Source of the DNA: Candidatus Heimdallarchaeum endolithica
GTDB taxonomy: Archaea; Asgardarchaeota; Heimdallarchaeia; Heimdallarchaeales; Heimdallarchaeaceae
Reading direction: 5' to 3'
DNA length: 64,000 nucleotides
Assembly: GCA_021513715.1 (NCBI GenBank)
Contig: CP084167.1
Location: 2,897,060-2,961,059, forward strand
Positions 1 through 10,900 of the stretch are shown piece by piece (position 1 is the stretch's first letter; each line of letters begins with the position of its first letter). The position numbers and the translations under genes were made by a program. The notes beneath the pieces were generated by a model. That model searched no databases. It was not told the origin of the DNA and was given only the letters and a program-made list of their open reading frames with translations.

Positions 1-1
1 A

Positions 2-463
2 TTTGGTGTAGAATATTATGCTGGAGAAAGACCATGGAAAGTTGCTGCTGAACATGGAGTTAAAATCGCTATGCCATGTGCTACACAAAACGAACTTAAT
101 GCAGAGGAAGCTAAAGCTCTCGTTGATGGAGGATTAATCGCTATATCTGAAGGAGCAAACATGCCTTCTACATTAGAAGCAACTGAAATATTCCTAGAAA
201 ATAAAGTCCTCTTTGGACCTGGTAAAGCAGCTAATGCTGGTGGAGTAGCTGTTTCTGGATTAGAAATGGCACAAAACTTCAGTTTCACTGCATGGGATAG
301 TCAAACTGTTGATCAAAAACTACACCAAATTATGATAAATATTCACAAGGCTGCATACCAAGCTGCTGAAGAATATGGACATCCAGGAAACTACGTCATG
401 GGTGCAAACATAGCTGGTTTCAAGAAAGTAGCTGAAGCTATGATTGCCCAAGGACATTGGTAA
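2..463 (+). CDS. gdhA: NADP-type glutamate dehydrogenase, C-terminal part (5' end outside window)
   Basis: This is the last ~153 residues of a hexameric glutamate dehydrogenase, which interconverts glutamate and 2-oxoglutarate plus ammonia in the cytoplasm. The frame is open from base 2, so the gene begins upstream of the window. The fragment carries segments typical of the E. coli GdhA class: MPCATQNEL, EGANMPSTLEATE, FGPGKAANAGGVAVSGLEMAQN and NYVMGANIAGFKKVA, all belonging to the nucleotide-binding domain and the C-terminal helix that swings during catalysis. The stop is TAA at 461-463, followed at once by a T-rich tract. The ATG at 71 is an internal methionine, not a start. Family assignment is firm; cofactor preference is inferred from similarity to the NADP-type class. 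Confidence 0.95.
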   Translation, partial: FGVEYYAGERPWKVAAEHGVKIAMPCATQNELNAEEAKALVDGGLIAISEGANMPSTLEATEIFLENKVLFGPGKAANAGGVAVSGLEMAQNFSFTAWDSQTVDQKLHQIMINIHKAAYQAAEEYGHPGNYVMGANIAGFKKVAEAMIAQGHW

Positions 464-470
464 AACTACT

Positions 471-499
471 TATTTTCTTTTCTTTTCTTTTCTTTTTTT
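471..499 (+). terminator. T-rich terminator after gdhA
   Basis: Repeated TTTTC units run immediately after the gdhA stop. Archaeal RNA polymerase terminates on such T-rich stretches without needing a hairpin. The gene on the other side (top6A) ends at 555 on the opposite strand, so this is a convergent intergenic region. Confidence 0.5.
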
Positions 500-554
500 A
501 AATTCCAAAAATTAAATTCCAAAAATATTTTTTAGTATAAATAAAAAAGAGTAA

Positions 555-1961
555 TTAAATAAAATCTCCTGTTTCTATTTTCTGTGGGAGGTAAAAGTTT
601 GTAATAAATTGTGGATCACGTGCGTTTAGTGCCTGAATTTCCGCTTTGTATCCTGTGTTTATTAGTATTTCAAGTTGTTCTTGCCACTTTGGTTTTCTTT
701 TTACGAACTCTTCCTCTAACATTAGTTTAGATCGTCTTATGTCTTTTTGAGTCATTTTAATTAGTGCTTCTCTAGGTATATCAAATCCACTTTCAGGTTT
801 TAGATCACTTGGAAGCAAACCTAACCATTTAATATTTGGAACTGCAAGATGAGTAGATTCGAAACTAAGAGCCTTACTCCCAACACTATATACTCTCATG
901 ATTTCGAAACCGTAAGGGTCAGCATCCATAATAGCAAGAATAGGTAGTTGTAAATCATCGTTTATTTTCTTTAAAAATTGCCTTGTTGCCATATCAGGCT
1001 GACCTTTAGCTGTAACTAAAATACTTGGGACATAATCGTAAAAATGATCTTCTGCTAACCTGTTAAAAATAGCATCTTTTTCTATAACTAAACAAAATTC
1101 AGCATCACTTTCCAAATCTTCAATATCATCTATATTTGGAGAAATAGCCTTTCCTGAACCAATAGCTCTGCAGTCAATGAGATCTCCCTTTTCCTTGAAT
1201 TGCAACTTACCAACAACAATTCCTTTAGAAGAAGCACTAACATTTAATGATGTTCTAGTAGCTTGAATCATCGCTCCTAAATCTTCAATAAGAGAATCAG
1301 AAACTGCTTGTTTCTTAAATGCATTAACATTCATGTAAAAAATATCTCTTTTTGTACTGTGGATATCTCGGGAGAGTATATCATGAAGAAGCCTCATTAG
1401 TATAGACATTTGTTCAATTGTACTTACAGAAGATAAACTTCTAAATTGGCGTTCTATCATCTGCCTTCCAATAAGTACTAGCTCTTGTTCTTCATCAAAG
1501 CCAATATTTCTTTTTCCTCTTGAAGGGATTTTAAAACCAGCTTCATCAGGATTGTTAAGTGCTTCATTCAAAAATAATAGCGCTGCTTCAACAATTTTGT
1601 TTTTAGCTTTTTCTGAAGACATTGTTTCTACATTAGTTACACCATAAGGTAACTCGTAGTCTTGTAATAAAGTAAGTTCATTCCTAAGTTTTCTTATTTT
1701 ATCAACTGAAACTTTTCTTTTGATTTCAATTCTCATTAATTCCTTTTTAAGAGAATAATTACTAAGGACTTTACCTTTATCTAAGGAATACCACTTCTTT
1801 CCACTTCTCAAAAAGAGTACAAAAGAACCTTTTCTAAGTTCAAATTCGTCCTGTAATATCTGGTATAATTCGTTTATTTGAATGCTATTATCAAAACTCA
1901 TCTTTACTTCAGTTGAAGGCAAAATTGTTGCATTTTTTACTAAAAAATTATATCTTACCAT
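555..1961 (-). CDS. top6A: DNA topoisomerase VI subunit A (Spo11-like) with N-terminal ubiquitin-like extension
   Basis: Catalytic subunit of type IIB topoisomerase, which makes the double-strand break through a tyrosyl-DNA link. The winged-helix region holds the catalytic Tyr near residue 209 in RDIFYMN. The Toprim domain follows, with Glu ~294 (VIEKDAIF) and the DAD pair at ~346/348 (IMDADPYG) for Mg2+ binding. At 468 residues it is roughly 80 longer than usual. The surplus lies at the N-terminus: residues ~3-82 follow a beta-grasp pattern (hairpin, helix, strand, then LDKGKVLSNYSLKKELMRIE, which parallels the [10 protein letters not shown] region of ubiquitin). The ATG at 1961 is 10 bp beyond the top6B stop, and its ribosome site AAGGTG overlaps that stop, so the two subunits are probably translationally coupled. 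Catalytic identity is firm; the ubiquitin-like reading is inferred from sequence pattern. Confidence 0.96.
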   Translation of the reverse strand: MVRYNFLVKNATILPSTEVKMSFDNSIQINELYQILQDEFELRKGSFVLFLRSGKKWYSLDKGKVLSNYSLKKELMRIEIKRKVSVDKIRKLRNELTLLQDYELPYGVTNVETMSSEKAKNKIVEAALLFLNEALNNPDEAGFKIPSRGKRNIGFDEEQELVLIGRQMIERQFRSLSSVSTIEQMSILMRLLHDILSRDIHSTKRDIFYMNVNAFKKQAVSDSLIEDLGAMIQATRTSLNVSASSKGIVVGKLQFKEKGDLIDCRAIGSGKAISPNIDDIEDLESDAEFCLVIEKDAIFNRLAEDHFYDYVPSILVTAKGQPDMATRQFLKKINDDLQLPILAIMDADPYGFEIMRVYSVGSKALSFESTHLAVPNIKWLGLLPSDLKPESGFDIPREALIKMTQKDIRRSKLMLEEEFVKRKPKWQEQLEILINTGYKAEIQALNARDPQFITNFYLPQKIETGDFI

Positions 1962-1971
1962 TTTTTACACC

Positions 1972-4900
1972 TTATTTTGTACTCCTTTTTTTACTTTCAA
2001 TCTTTTTATCTGCAGTAATTTCATCTAAAGTTGTTTGTTTTGTCCTTTTTGCTGTTGTTTTCTTTGCTGTTGTACTTGGTTTTTTTGCTGTTGCTGTTGT
2101 TTTCTTTGTTGTTGTTTTCTTTGCTGTTGCTGTTGTTTTCTTTGTTGTTGTTTTCTTTGCTGTTGCTGTTGTTTTCTTTGTTGTTGTTTTCTTTGCTGTT
2201 GTTGTTTTCTTTGTTGTTGTTTTCTTTGCTGTTGTTGTTTTCTTTGCTGTTGTACTTGGTTTTTTCTTTGCTGTTGTACTTGGTTTTTTTGCTGTTGTTG
2301 TTTTCTTTGCTGCTGTTGTTTTCTTTGCTGTTGTACTTGGTTTTTTTGCTGTTGCTGTTGTTTTCTTTGCTGTTGTTGTTTTCTTTGTTGTTGTTTTCTT
2401 TGCTGTTGCTGTTGTTTTCTTTGCTGTTGTACTTGGTTTTTTTGCTGTTGCTGTTGTTTTCTTTGCTGTTGTACTTGGTTTTTTTGCTGTTGCTGTTGTT
2501 TTCTTTGTTGTTGTTTTCTTTGCTGTTGTTGTTTTCTTTGCTGTTGTACTTGTTTTGTTTTTTACAAAAGGAATTGATTGTTTAATTTTCTTTATATCAT
2601 TATAAGTCATCTCTAGTTTTCCTTCGAGCTGTGATGTTGGATAAACAATAAATTCTCCGATTGTATTAATTCCGAGTGATTTTAGCTTATTTCGTATTCC
2701 CTGCTTAACATCCAACTTTTCTATTGGTTCTTCTATTAGCTTTTGTAACTTTTGTACATTTTCGTTTTTGAAAGTGTCTTTTTTCTTCACCCGATTATCA
2801 GCAAAGATCAACTCTTCAAAAGAATATATTCCTATTTCCTTCAGTTTTAATATTGTCTCACTACTCATAAATGGTGTATTTTTTACTATTTGCGTTTTAC
2901 CTTTTTTTGCTATTTTTAGAGATTGAGGAGTTAAAGTAGCAAAATAGTTTTTCAACTGTCTTTCTGTTATATTAGTAATTTCAGTTAGTTCATTAATTCT
3001 TGTATTAAAAACGTCCCAGAGAGAATACTTCTGTTTATGGTATAATTTAAAAATACTGTTTGGCTTATCCTGCATTAGTGCATAGAATGAGTAAATTGGG
3101 TATGAAAGAAGTTCTTTTAATGTGGATATCTGTTTAATTGTTAACTCTGTTTGCTCTTTAATCCTTTTATCAGAAACTGATAAATGTATAATGTGGGAAA
3201 AGCCTCCGTTTTCTAAGATAGATTTTTCAGTATCCGAAAATAGACCTAAATCTTTGATTCTGTAACTATTTAGTTCTAATTGTTCCTTCACTTTAGTCAT
3301 ATTAAGAGAATGAAGAAGTTCAGTAAATTCTGCATGTTGTTTTTCTGTAAATTTAATATGTAAATCATCTATATTTTGTAAAAAGAAAAGATCATAAATT
3401 TGTTCATAACCTCTTTTTGATAGTTGGGAAAGTATGTTCTTTTGACGTATAAATAATGCTAATGATGCTCTAAAACAAGAAAGAACGTCTTTTACTTTCA
3501 TCGATAAATCGCTTATATTTTTTTCTTCAAACAAAGCAATTAGTTCACCTAATGAATTTATATCATTTTTATTTAGCTCGTTAATTATTTCTTTATCATT
3601 TACAAATTCTATAAGTTTAGAATTACTTTGAGCTGTTAATGAATCTAGATTATGGAATGGAATTTGAGATAAAAAGTTTTTAAGAACAGTTATGTCTGTG
3701 GATTTATTTAATAATAGTAAATCATAGACTGTTTTTATGTTATTTTTTAGTAGAAGCTTAAATGTTTCCTTACTTTCAAAGACAAGTGGAAGAGAGTAAA
3801 TTTTTTGTTCTATTCTTAAACGGAGTTTTTCTGTAATCTTCCATCTCTTTGAAGTTTTTGACTTTGAAACAAGATTAAAGATATAAGCCTCTTCTATGGA
3901 GAAAATGTGACCTTGACTTAAAACATCTAATTCAGTTTTATCCAAAATTGTTTCTGGAATGGGGGTTAACTTCGATGCAAGAGTACGTAAAGTTTCTAAT
4001 GATAGATTTCGAATCTGACGTATTAGTTTATTATCATCGATTATCTGATTTAACTGGTATTTAGGTTTTAAAATTAAATCTCCAATTGTTAAGTTGCCAT
4101 ATTGTTTGTATTTCTTTTTATTCTCAAAACTTTCACCTACTAGCAAAATAATGTGCCTATTTAGAAATTGTAAGTATTCATTAAAGTGTAAAGTTATGTT
4201 CTCAGGAAAAGAGCTTGTAATATTGTCAAATTTCTTTTTATCATATTTCTCCAAAAGAAGTAAAGATTCAAGGGTATGTTGGATTTTTTGTTCATCTTCT
4301 TCAGGGAGATTCAACTTTTCTTCGAGTTTGGTTGGTTTTGAGAAAATAAATGAGTAAATATCAAGTAGCCTTTTTGACACTTGAGAGTCTACTTTTAGAG
4401 AGTCATGATGCATATTAAAGAAAACTAATTGTTGAAAACTTAAGTTGGGAAGTTTTTCATCAAAATATCGTGAAGAGAGTTTTTGTAAAAGTTCAATTTT
4501 TGTTCTTAATGAAGGTGAAAGGTTGGAAAAAACATCGGTGTTTTCAAAAAGATCAAGATAATTTTTAATACTATTTTCTCTTAATTCAGCAATATCAAAA
4601 TCTTGTAGAACAATATTTGTTTTTAGAGCAGGAGGATTGCTTATCCTAGAAATAGTAATTTTACTAAGAAAAGTGTCAACTTCACTATTCTTTGTGTCTA
4701 TAATTTTTGCAAGATCTGATTTAGATAACAAAAGCATTTCTTGTATAGTACTTACTTTGGACAAAAGTTTCAACCAATTTTCAAGAGGAAGTTGTGGAAA
4801 AGAAATTAGATAAATAGACTTGTTTAATATTTTTAGAACATTATTTCGTAATTTACTTCTCAGTCTACTGTGTTTCTTTGATAAATCATAAATCAAATCA

Positions 4901-7900
4901 TCAACAACTGTATAATATTTCAATAATTCTTTCTTTGTTTCACTATCAAATAGCATAATATTAGAAAGTTGAACTCTTTTATCTCTCAATTTTCTAATTG
5001 TGTTAAGATTCAAAGTTGAGAGAACGCGATTAACTTTCTCAAGTTGTTTTTCTGTTAAGAATGAAGAATATGAAATTGGCTTAATTAGTAAATCTTTCAG
5101 TGTTTCGATTTTATGTTCATTTAGTTTTTCTATTTCTTTTTCTGTAAAATCTGTTACTATAGAGATGGAACTGTTGAGAAGATTTAAAATTTCTAACCCT
5201 TTTTTAGTAAGAGTCTGTTTGTTCATGTACAATACAGAAATAAGATCGATTATATTTGAGATATCTGGAATTTCAATGTTTTTACTGAATAAGTCTTTTG
5301 AATTAATAGTACCAAGAAAATCTCCTGTTTTTAATGTAAGAGATAATGTTTTCTTTTTATCTTTAATCAGATTACTAATTATTGTGCTATAACCACCTAA
5401 GTTGATTAGTTTATCGTTTTTGATAAGATCCTTGACAGTGAAAAGATTGTTGTCAAAATATTTTGTTTCAATTTCTTCAAATTCTAAGGAATTAATAGCA
5501 CCTAAAAATAGGATTGAAGTATCTAATATTTGTTTTATTTTTGTTTTTATTTTATTTATCTTTTTTATATCGTAAAGCCAGCTGTATATTGAATTCTCTT
5601 CTAAATCTGAAAAACTATAGAACCCATAAGAAGACAATATGTCCTTTTCTTTTTCACTAAGAAATGGCAAATCTACTAAATGATTGGGTTTATCATGTTC
5701 AATTGCATTTTTTATGTTTTCTATCTTAATTGATGAACGAAGTTTTAATATTTGATCAAGTTTAATCCTTGATTTGTGTGCAAGTGTTTTATATGGGATA
5801 AGAAGTAAATCTGCAATAGTATATATTCCACCTTTTTTAAGATTAGTTTCTAATTTCTCTTCTAATCCTAAGTATCGAATATTAGCTAGTAAATAGGGAC
5901 TAATTTCTGCAAATATGTTTTTATCTTTTAGGTTAATATCTCCAAGTAATTCTTGATAAGACAAGTATCCTAGTTTCATTATTTTTTCTTCATATGAAGT
6001 TAAAGGAGGGCTAAATTGTTCAAGTTGTAGATTCTTTAATGTTGATAGACTTGATAAAATTTCATCAACCATTTCATCTTTCAGATTTTGAATAGAGGAA
6101 ATAACATCAATAATATGAATTATATTTTTGCTATAGCAATATTCTATTGTAGAGAGTGTTAGTATAGGTAGATTATTTATATTTCTACATAATTTCATTC
6201 TAATGTTTCTAATTTCTTCAAGATATGAATCAGGCAAATTTGAGAAAAATTCTTCAGGGAAGTAATATAAGTATTCAATAGAGAAAACTCCTAAATTATA
6301 TAATTTTTGAACTAATGATTTATTTAACTTCAAATTAGCTATATCAAGAGTAGAGAATTGAAGAGAAGATAGGTTTCTAATGAAGAGAGAATTGTTCTCT
6401 TTTATCATCTTATTTAATTCTGGAAGATAGCTTTCCCACAAATAAATTGGAATATGAAGATAGTCATAATAGGTGTTTTTATTTTTCAATGAAGATTCAA
6501 CATTTATTATTGAAATGCCAAATATTCGTTCAATTGTTTTTATTGGTGTAAAGAGAACAGGAAAATTGACTATCAGTTTTTCTTTTTCTTCTTTGCTTAT
6601 TTCTATTTGATTAACGTCTTGATAAAATAGCTGAATCAAAGAGTAAATTTCATTTTCATTAAGATGTTTAATCGTAGAAATTTCTGGTTTTTCAATTGTT
6701 TTTAGACTAGTACCTTCCTTTGCCTCACGCTTTTTGATGAGTGGGAGTTTACCCTCTCCTGTGATCTCTTCTTCAGTTAAAGATGGTAAAAGGTTTAAGT
6801 CAATACCATAGATTTTAAGTTCTGAAATAATATCTTGTTTGTTTATTTGTGATTTAATAGTTTTTATTTCTTTAAACTCTATTCCAAACAATTGGCTTAA
6901 GGAAGCTGAAGGAATGGTTAAGAATTCAAGAATTGTGTTAATTTTGTTGTTCAAAAGAATAGAATTTTGCTGTAATGAGAGAGAATTTAAGAAGGAAGTT
7001 GGAGTTGAACCAAACAAAGAGAGAGTCTTTTTTATTGTAGCTAGATTTTTATCTTCTAAGCTGTAATCTTGTAAACAAAGAAGTTGATCTAAATAATCAA
7101 TTTTAATCTTTTTTAAAGCTAGCTTCTGTTCCTTCGTCAAAAACTTTACATCATGTAGTTTGATGGCCCATTTAGGTATTTGAAAATCAGATAAGGAACT
7201 TACTAAATATTCTGCCATTTCTGTATTAATCTTTTCTGGGGGAAGAAGTAATAAATCAAGAATGAGTTTTTTATTTTCTTTTATCAATTTTCTTAAGAAC
7301 TCGAGTTGTTCTATTTGAGAAAATTTGTCCAACCAAATAATTGGATATTTAACCTTGTTTGTGAGGGATTCAGAGTTATTAAAGAGGATTTGAGAACCAA
7401 TAACAAATGGTTGAGGAAGTAAATCGAGTAAATTAATAACGTCGAGAGAGGTCTTAATATTTAGTTTATCATTCTTGTTTGATAGAATATCCAAATGGTC
7501 TTTAGGGATCAGATTAACCAATTTTTCTTTGGAAAACTCTTTTACAAAACGGATAATCTCTGTTCTAGCATTTGAAGGAATTGATCTTTTTTCTTCAGAA
7601 CTGAGTGTAAGAAGTTCAATGATGTTTTTTACTTCGTTTTTCCACAAATCAAGCTTGACATCTAAAGATATTTCAGGTATAGAAAAAATGTTTAGGCTTA
7701 AACCATAGATAAATTCTTCAAGTTTAGCGATGCTACTTGCTTTTTCTATTTTTTCACTTTCAGAGAATATAAGAAGATATTCTGGTACCAACCCAAAGAT
7801 ATCTTCAAATGATGCCTTTGAAAGGTTAAACTTAAAGTTTGTGAGTGCACTCATTAACTCTTTATCTTCCTCAAGAATTGGAATGCCTGAACTAAGACTT

Positions 7901-10900
7901 ATATTTCCTTTTCTTTTCTCCTTTAGTTCTTCAGGGATAAAATTAAGGATACTCTTAAGATCTTTTTCTCTAACTGTGAAAAGATCAATAACTCGTAGAA
8001 TGCGATTCTTTGCAAGAGTACGTTTAATAAATCGCGAAAGGTTTGAAATTCTGAAAATAGAGGAGTTACAAAGAGATAGAAAAACGTCGATATTTTCTTC
8101 AAATTCATCTGAAAATGATTTTATTTGATAGCTTAAACTATAAAGATCTTGAACTGTTTCTTTATTTAGTTTTTGTAAAGTCATAAGATTTCTCTTTGAT
8201 AGTAAGGTTAGAGATTCAAGTTTTACTCCTTTTTCTGCTACTTCTTTCTGGATTTTTTTAACTGAAACATTTTCCTTTATTTTTATAATTTCTGCCTCTG
8301 GTATGTCTAAGATTAATGATATTGTGGTGATATCTTCTGTTAAGAAAGTAAGTATATCTCCAACTCCAGAATATACAAGCTTGAGCATTTGCTCTAGTTC
8401 TAAATCTAAGAAGAATACTGATGAGAGATACAATTTTGCTTCTTTGAATACATTCATATTCACTAAATAGGGATATGATTTTCTGATTTCAGACATTCTA
8501 GAAATGAAGTCTTGGATTGAATAAATCCCAAGTTCATGTAACTTTTCAACATATTCATCTGTAATAGAGGGACAATTTTCTAAAGGAATAGCAAAACTAA
8601 GTCTTTTCTCTTTTAGTTCGTCTAATGAAAGCAAGTCAAATATGTGGAATTCATTATAAATTGGATTGTTTAGGATTTGAGACAATTGTCCTTTTTCAAA
8701 AAGAGACAAATCAATTACAGAGTGAATGTCGTGTAGTTCTAACTTCTTTATTTCTTCAAAAGACAAGAAACTGAGGAAAGTTATTGAACCAGATAATAGC
8801 TCTTTGAATTCCTTATATTTTTCTTTTTTTAGAATACTGGAAGCTCCCATTCTTACTCCTGCATAGTATAAAGTTTCTATATCTGATATCCCTATTTCTT
8901 GTAACTTAGAAATTTCTGATTCAGTGATAAGAGATGAGGGCATAATGGGGTGAGATCTAGTTCTATGTAATTCGACGATTTCACCGTAGGAAAGATTTTC
9001 CTTTATTTCATTAATTCTTTTTTGTGTTTCATTGGATATTTCAGAAAGTTTCTTGGTAGGGGTAGAATAAAAGTCTATTAATGTTGTAATTGAAGATCGA
9101 CTGAGAGGGAGAGCGAGATTAGCATCAAGGTTTAGAGACGAAATAGGGATAGATAAATCGCCTATAAGTTTATCTAAACTATTTTCCTCTCTTAATTTGT
9201 TTTTTATTTCTAAAAGAGGAGAGCTCTCTTCAAATTCAAGTTCAAACAAGATACCTAAAGTTACAGTAGAGAAATCGTTCCTTGTTTCTTCATTCAAAAA
9301 GTTAAGAAAAGGGGTTATTCCAAGAGGAAGTTCAAAGACTGAACGAATAAGTGTAATATTACATTTTTCAAAAGCTAGTTGTCTTTCAAACTCACTGAGA
9401 GTTTTAATCAAATCCGTACTGGATATCACATCAAGTAGTGATGACTCTTCTATGTCATCTAAAATAGAAGAAAAGAAGTCTTTATTGTATGCTGTTGCAG
9501 AAATAAAATCAAAGTAATGATAAGCTCTCATGTCAATTAATTTGGATGAATAATCTGAAACTGTCCTAAACAATGTTCTGTCTGTTAAATCGTTATCTAA
9601 TATGAAAATTAAATGGTAGAGATGTGAAATTTTGTTTTGATTGAAAATAGTTAAAGAATAATCTGATATTTCCTGAAAAATTCGTAAAGGAAGTGATAAT
9701 ATCTTCTTTAGTGTGAAAACTTTTCGCCAGATAGATGATTTTCTATCAATGAAAACTTCATCAGGGCAGTAGAAAAGCTCTTGAATAGATTGAAATCCTT
9801 CATAACTATAAATTGTTTCTCTACTTAATGTTCTTTGTTCATTTTTATCAAAAAGTTTAGTTTCATATGCATAGATTGCCCTTGTTTCATATTCTTCTCT
9901 TATTCTTTGAGAAGTTAAAATGTCTATTATTTCTTTAATTTCTTTTGTTGAAATGTTTAAGATGCTACTGAGTTTAACAGATGAAGTAGAAACAAAATCA
10001 ACAATTGTTAATATATCAGCTTTTCTAAGTTCTTCTGTTTGTGAAAAAGAAAGTTTTGGTAAGAAATATACCGGTAAACTGAAAAAGTAGAATATTTCTC
10101 CAAGATCTAGACTCCTTTTAATATTGTCAAATCGTTCATCAGGAACTCCTGTTCTCTCCATTAAGACTTTGGATGATGTAAGTAGAAAACCTAGTAAGGT
10201 GTTTATTTTATTTTTCTTTAGAAGAGTAATTATATCTGGATCTAACATATCTGACAAATGCTTAAAGCGTAGATTTAACACGTTTTTTAAGTTCTGTATT
10301 ATTTCCCAAGGAATTGTGTTAATTGCCCATTTCTCTTGTTGAGTAGAAAAGTATAGGTCTTCAATGGTAAAAATATTGTTTGTTTCTAGAGTTTCTACTA
10401 TAGAGGGTCTAAAGATGTCGAGTTCAGAAATGTCAGTACCTGTTTCACTAATTCGAATGTTTTTCTTGTATTTTTTAGCTTCTTCTAGATCAATTTTCAA
10501 GATTGAAGCAATTTTCTCATCACTAACAAGGAAAAAGTCTATAATTCGTCTAATCCCAGTTTTTCTTAAAGCATTCAGCTGTTCATGAGATAAACTTGTT
10601 ATTTCAACTTCGTCTACTTCTTTTTCTTGTTTCGTTTCCTCGTTTAATATTTTCTTCTTTACTGTTTTTTCCCAAGTGACAAGAGTCAAGGGAGAACGCA
10701 ATAGCTTTTTGAATTTCTCAATTACTCCCCATTTTATAATAGTTGCACCAAAAGTATAAGGGTGTGTCAAGTAAAAGAGTTTGTCAATAGAATTGTATCC
10801 TATAACAAGTAAGGACAGTATTTCTTCTGGTGAAAAACGTTCTGAATTTTCGAAATCAAAAGAAATTGTAGATACATATTTTCCACTAGCTACTTTTTCA

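Noticed and set aside
1913..2605. Plus-strand frames rich in Val/Phe, Leu/Phe or Cys that look like membrane or Cys-rich proteins
   Set aside because: They are complements of the Lys/Thr/Ala repeat tail of Top6B; codon repetition opens every frame. No ribosome site or independent evidence.
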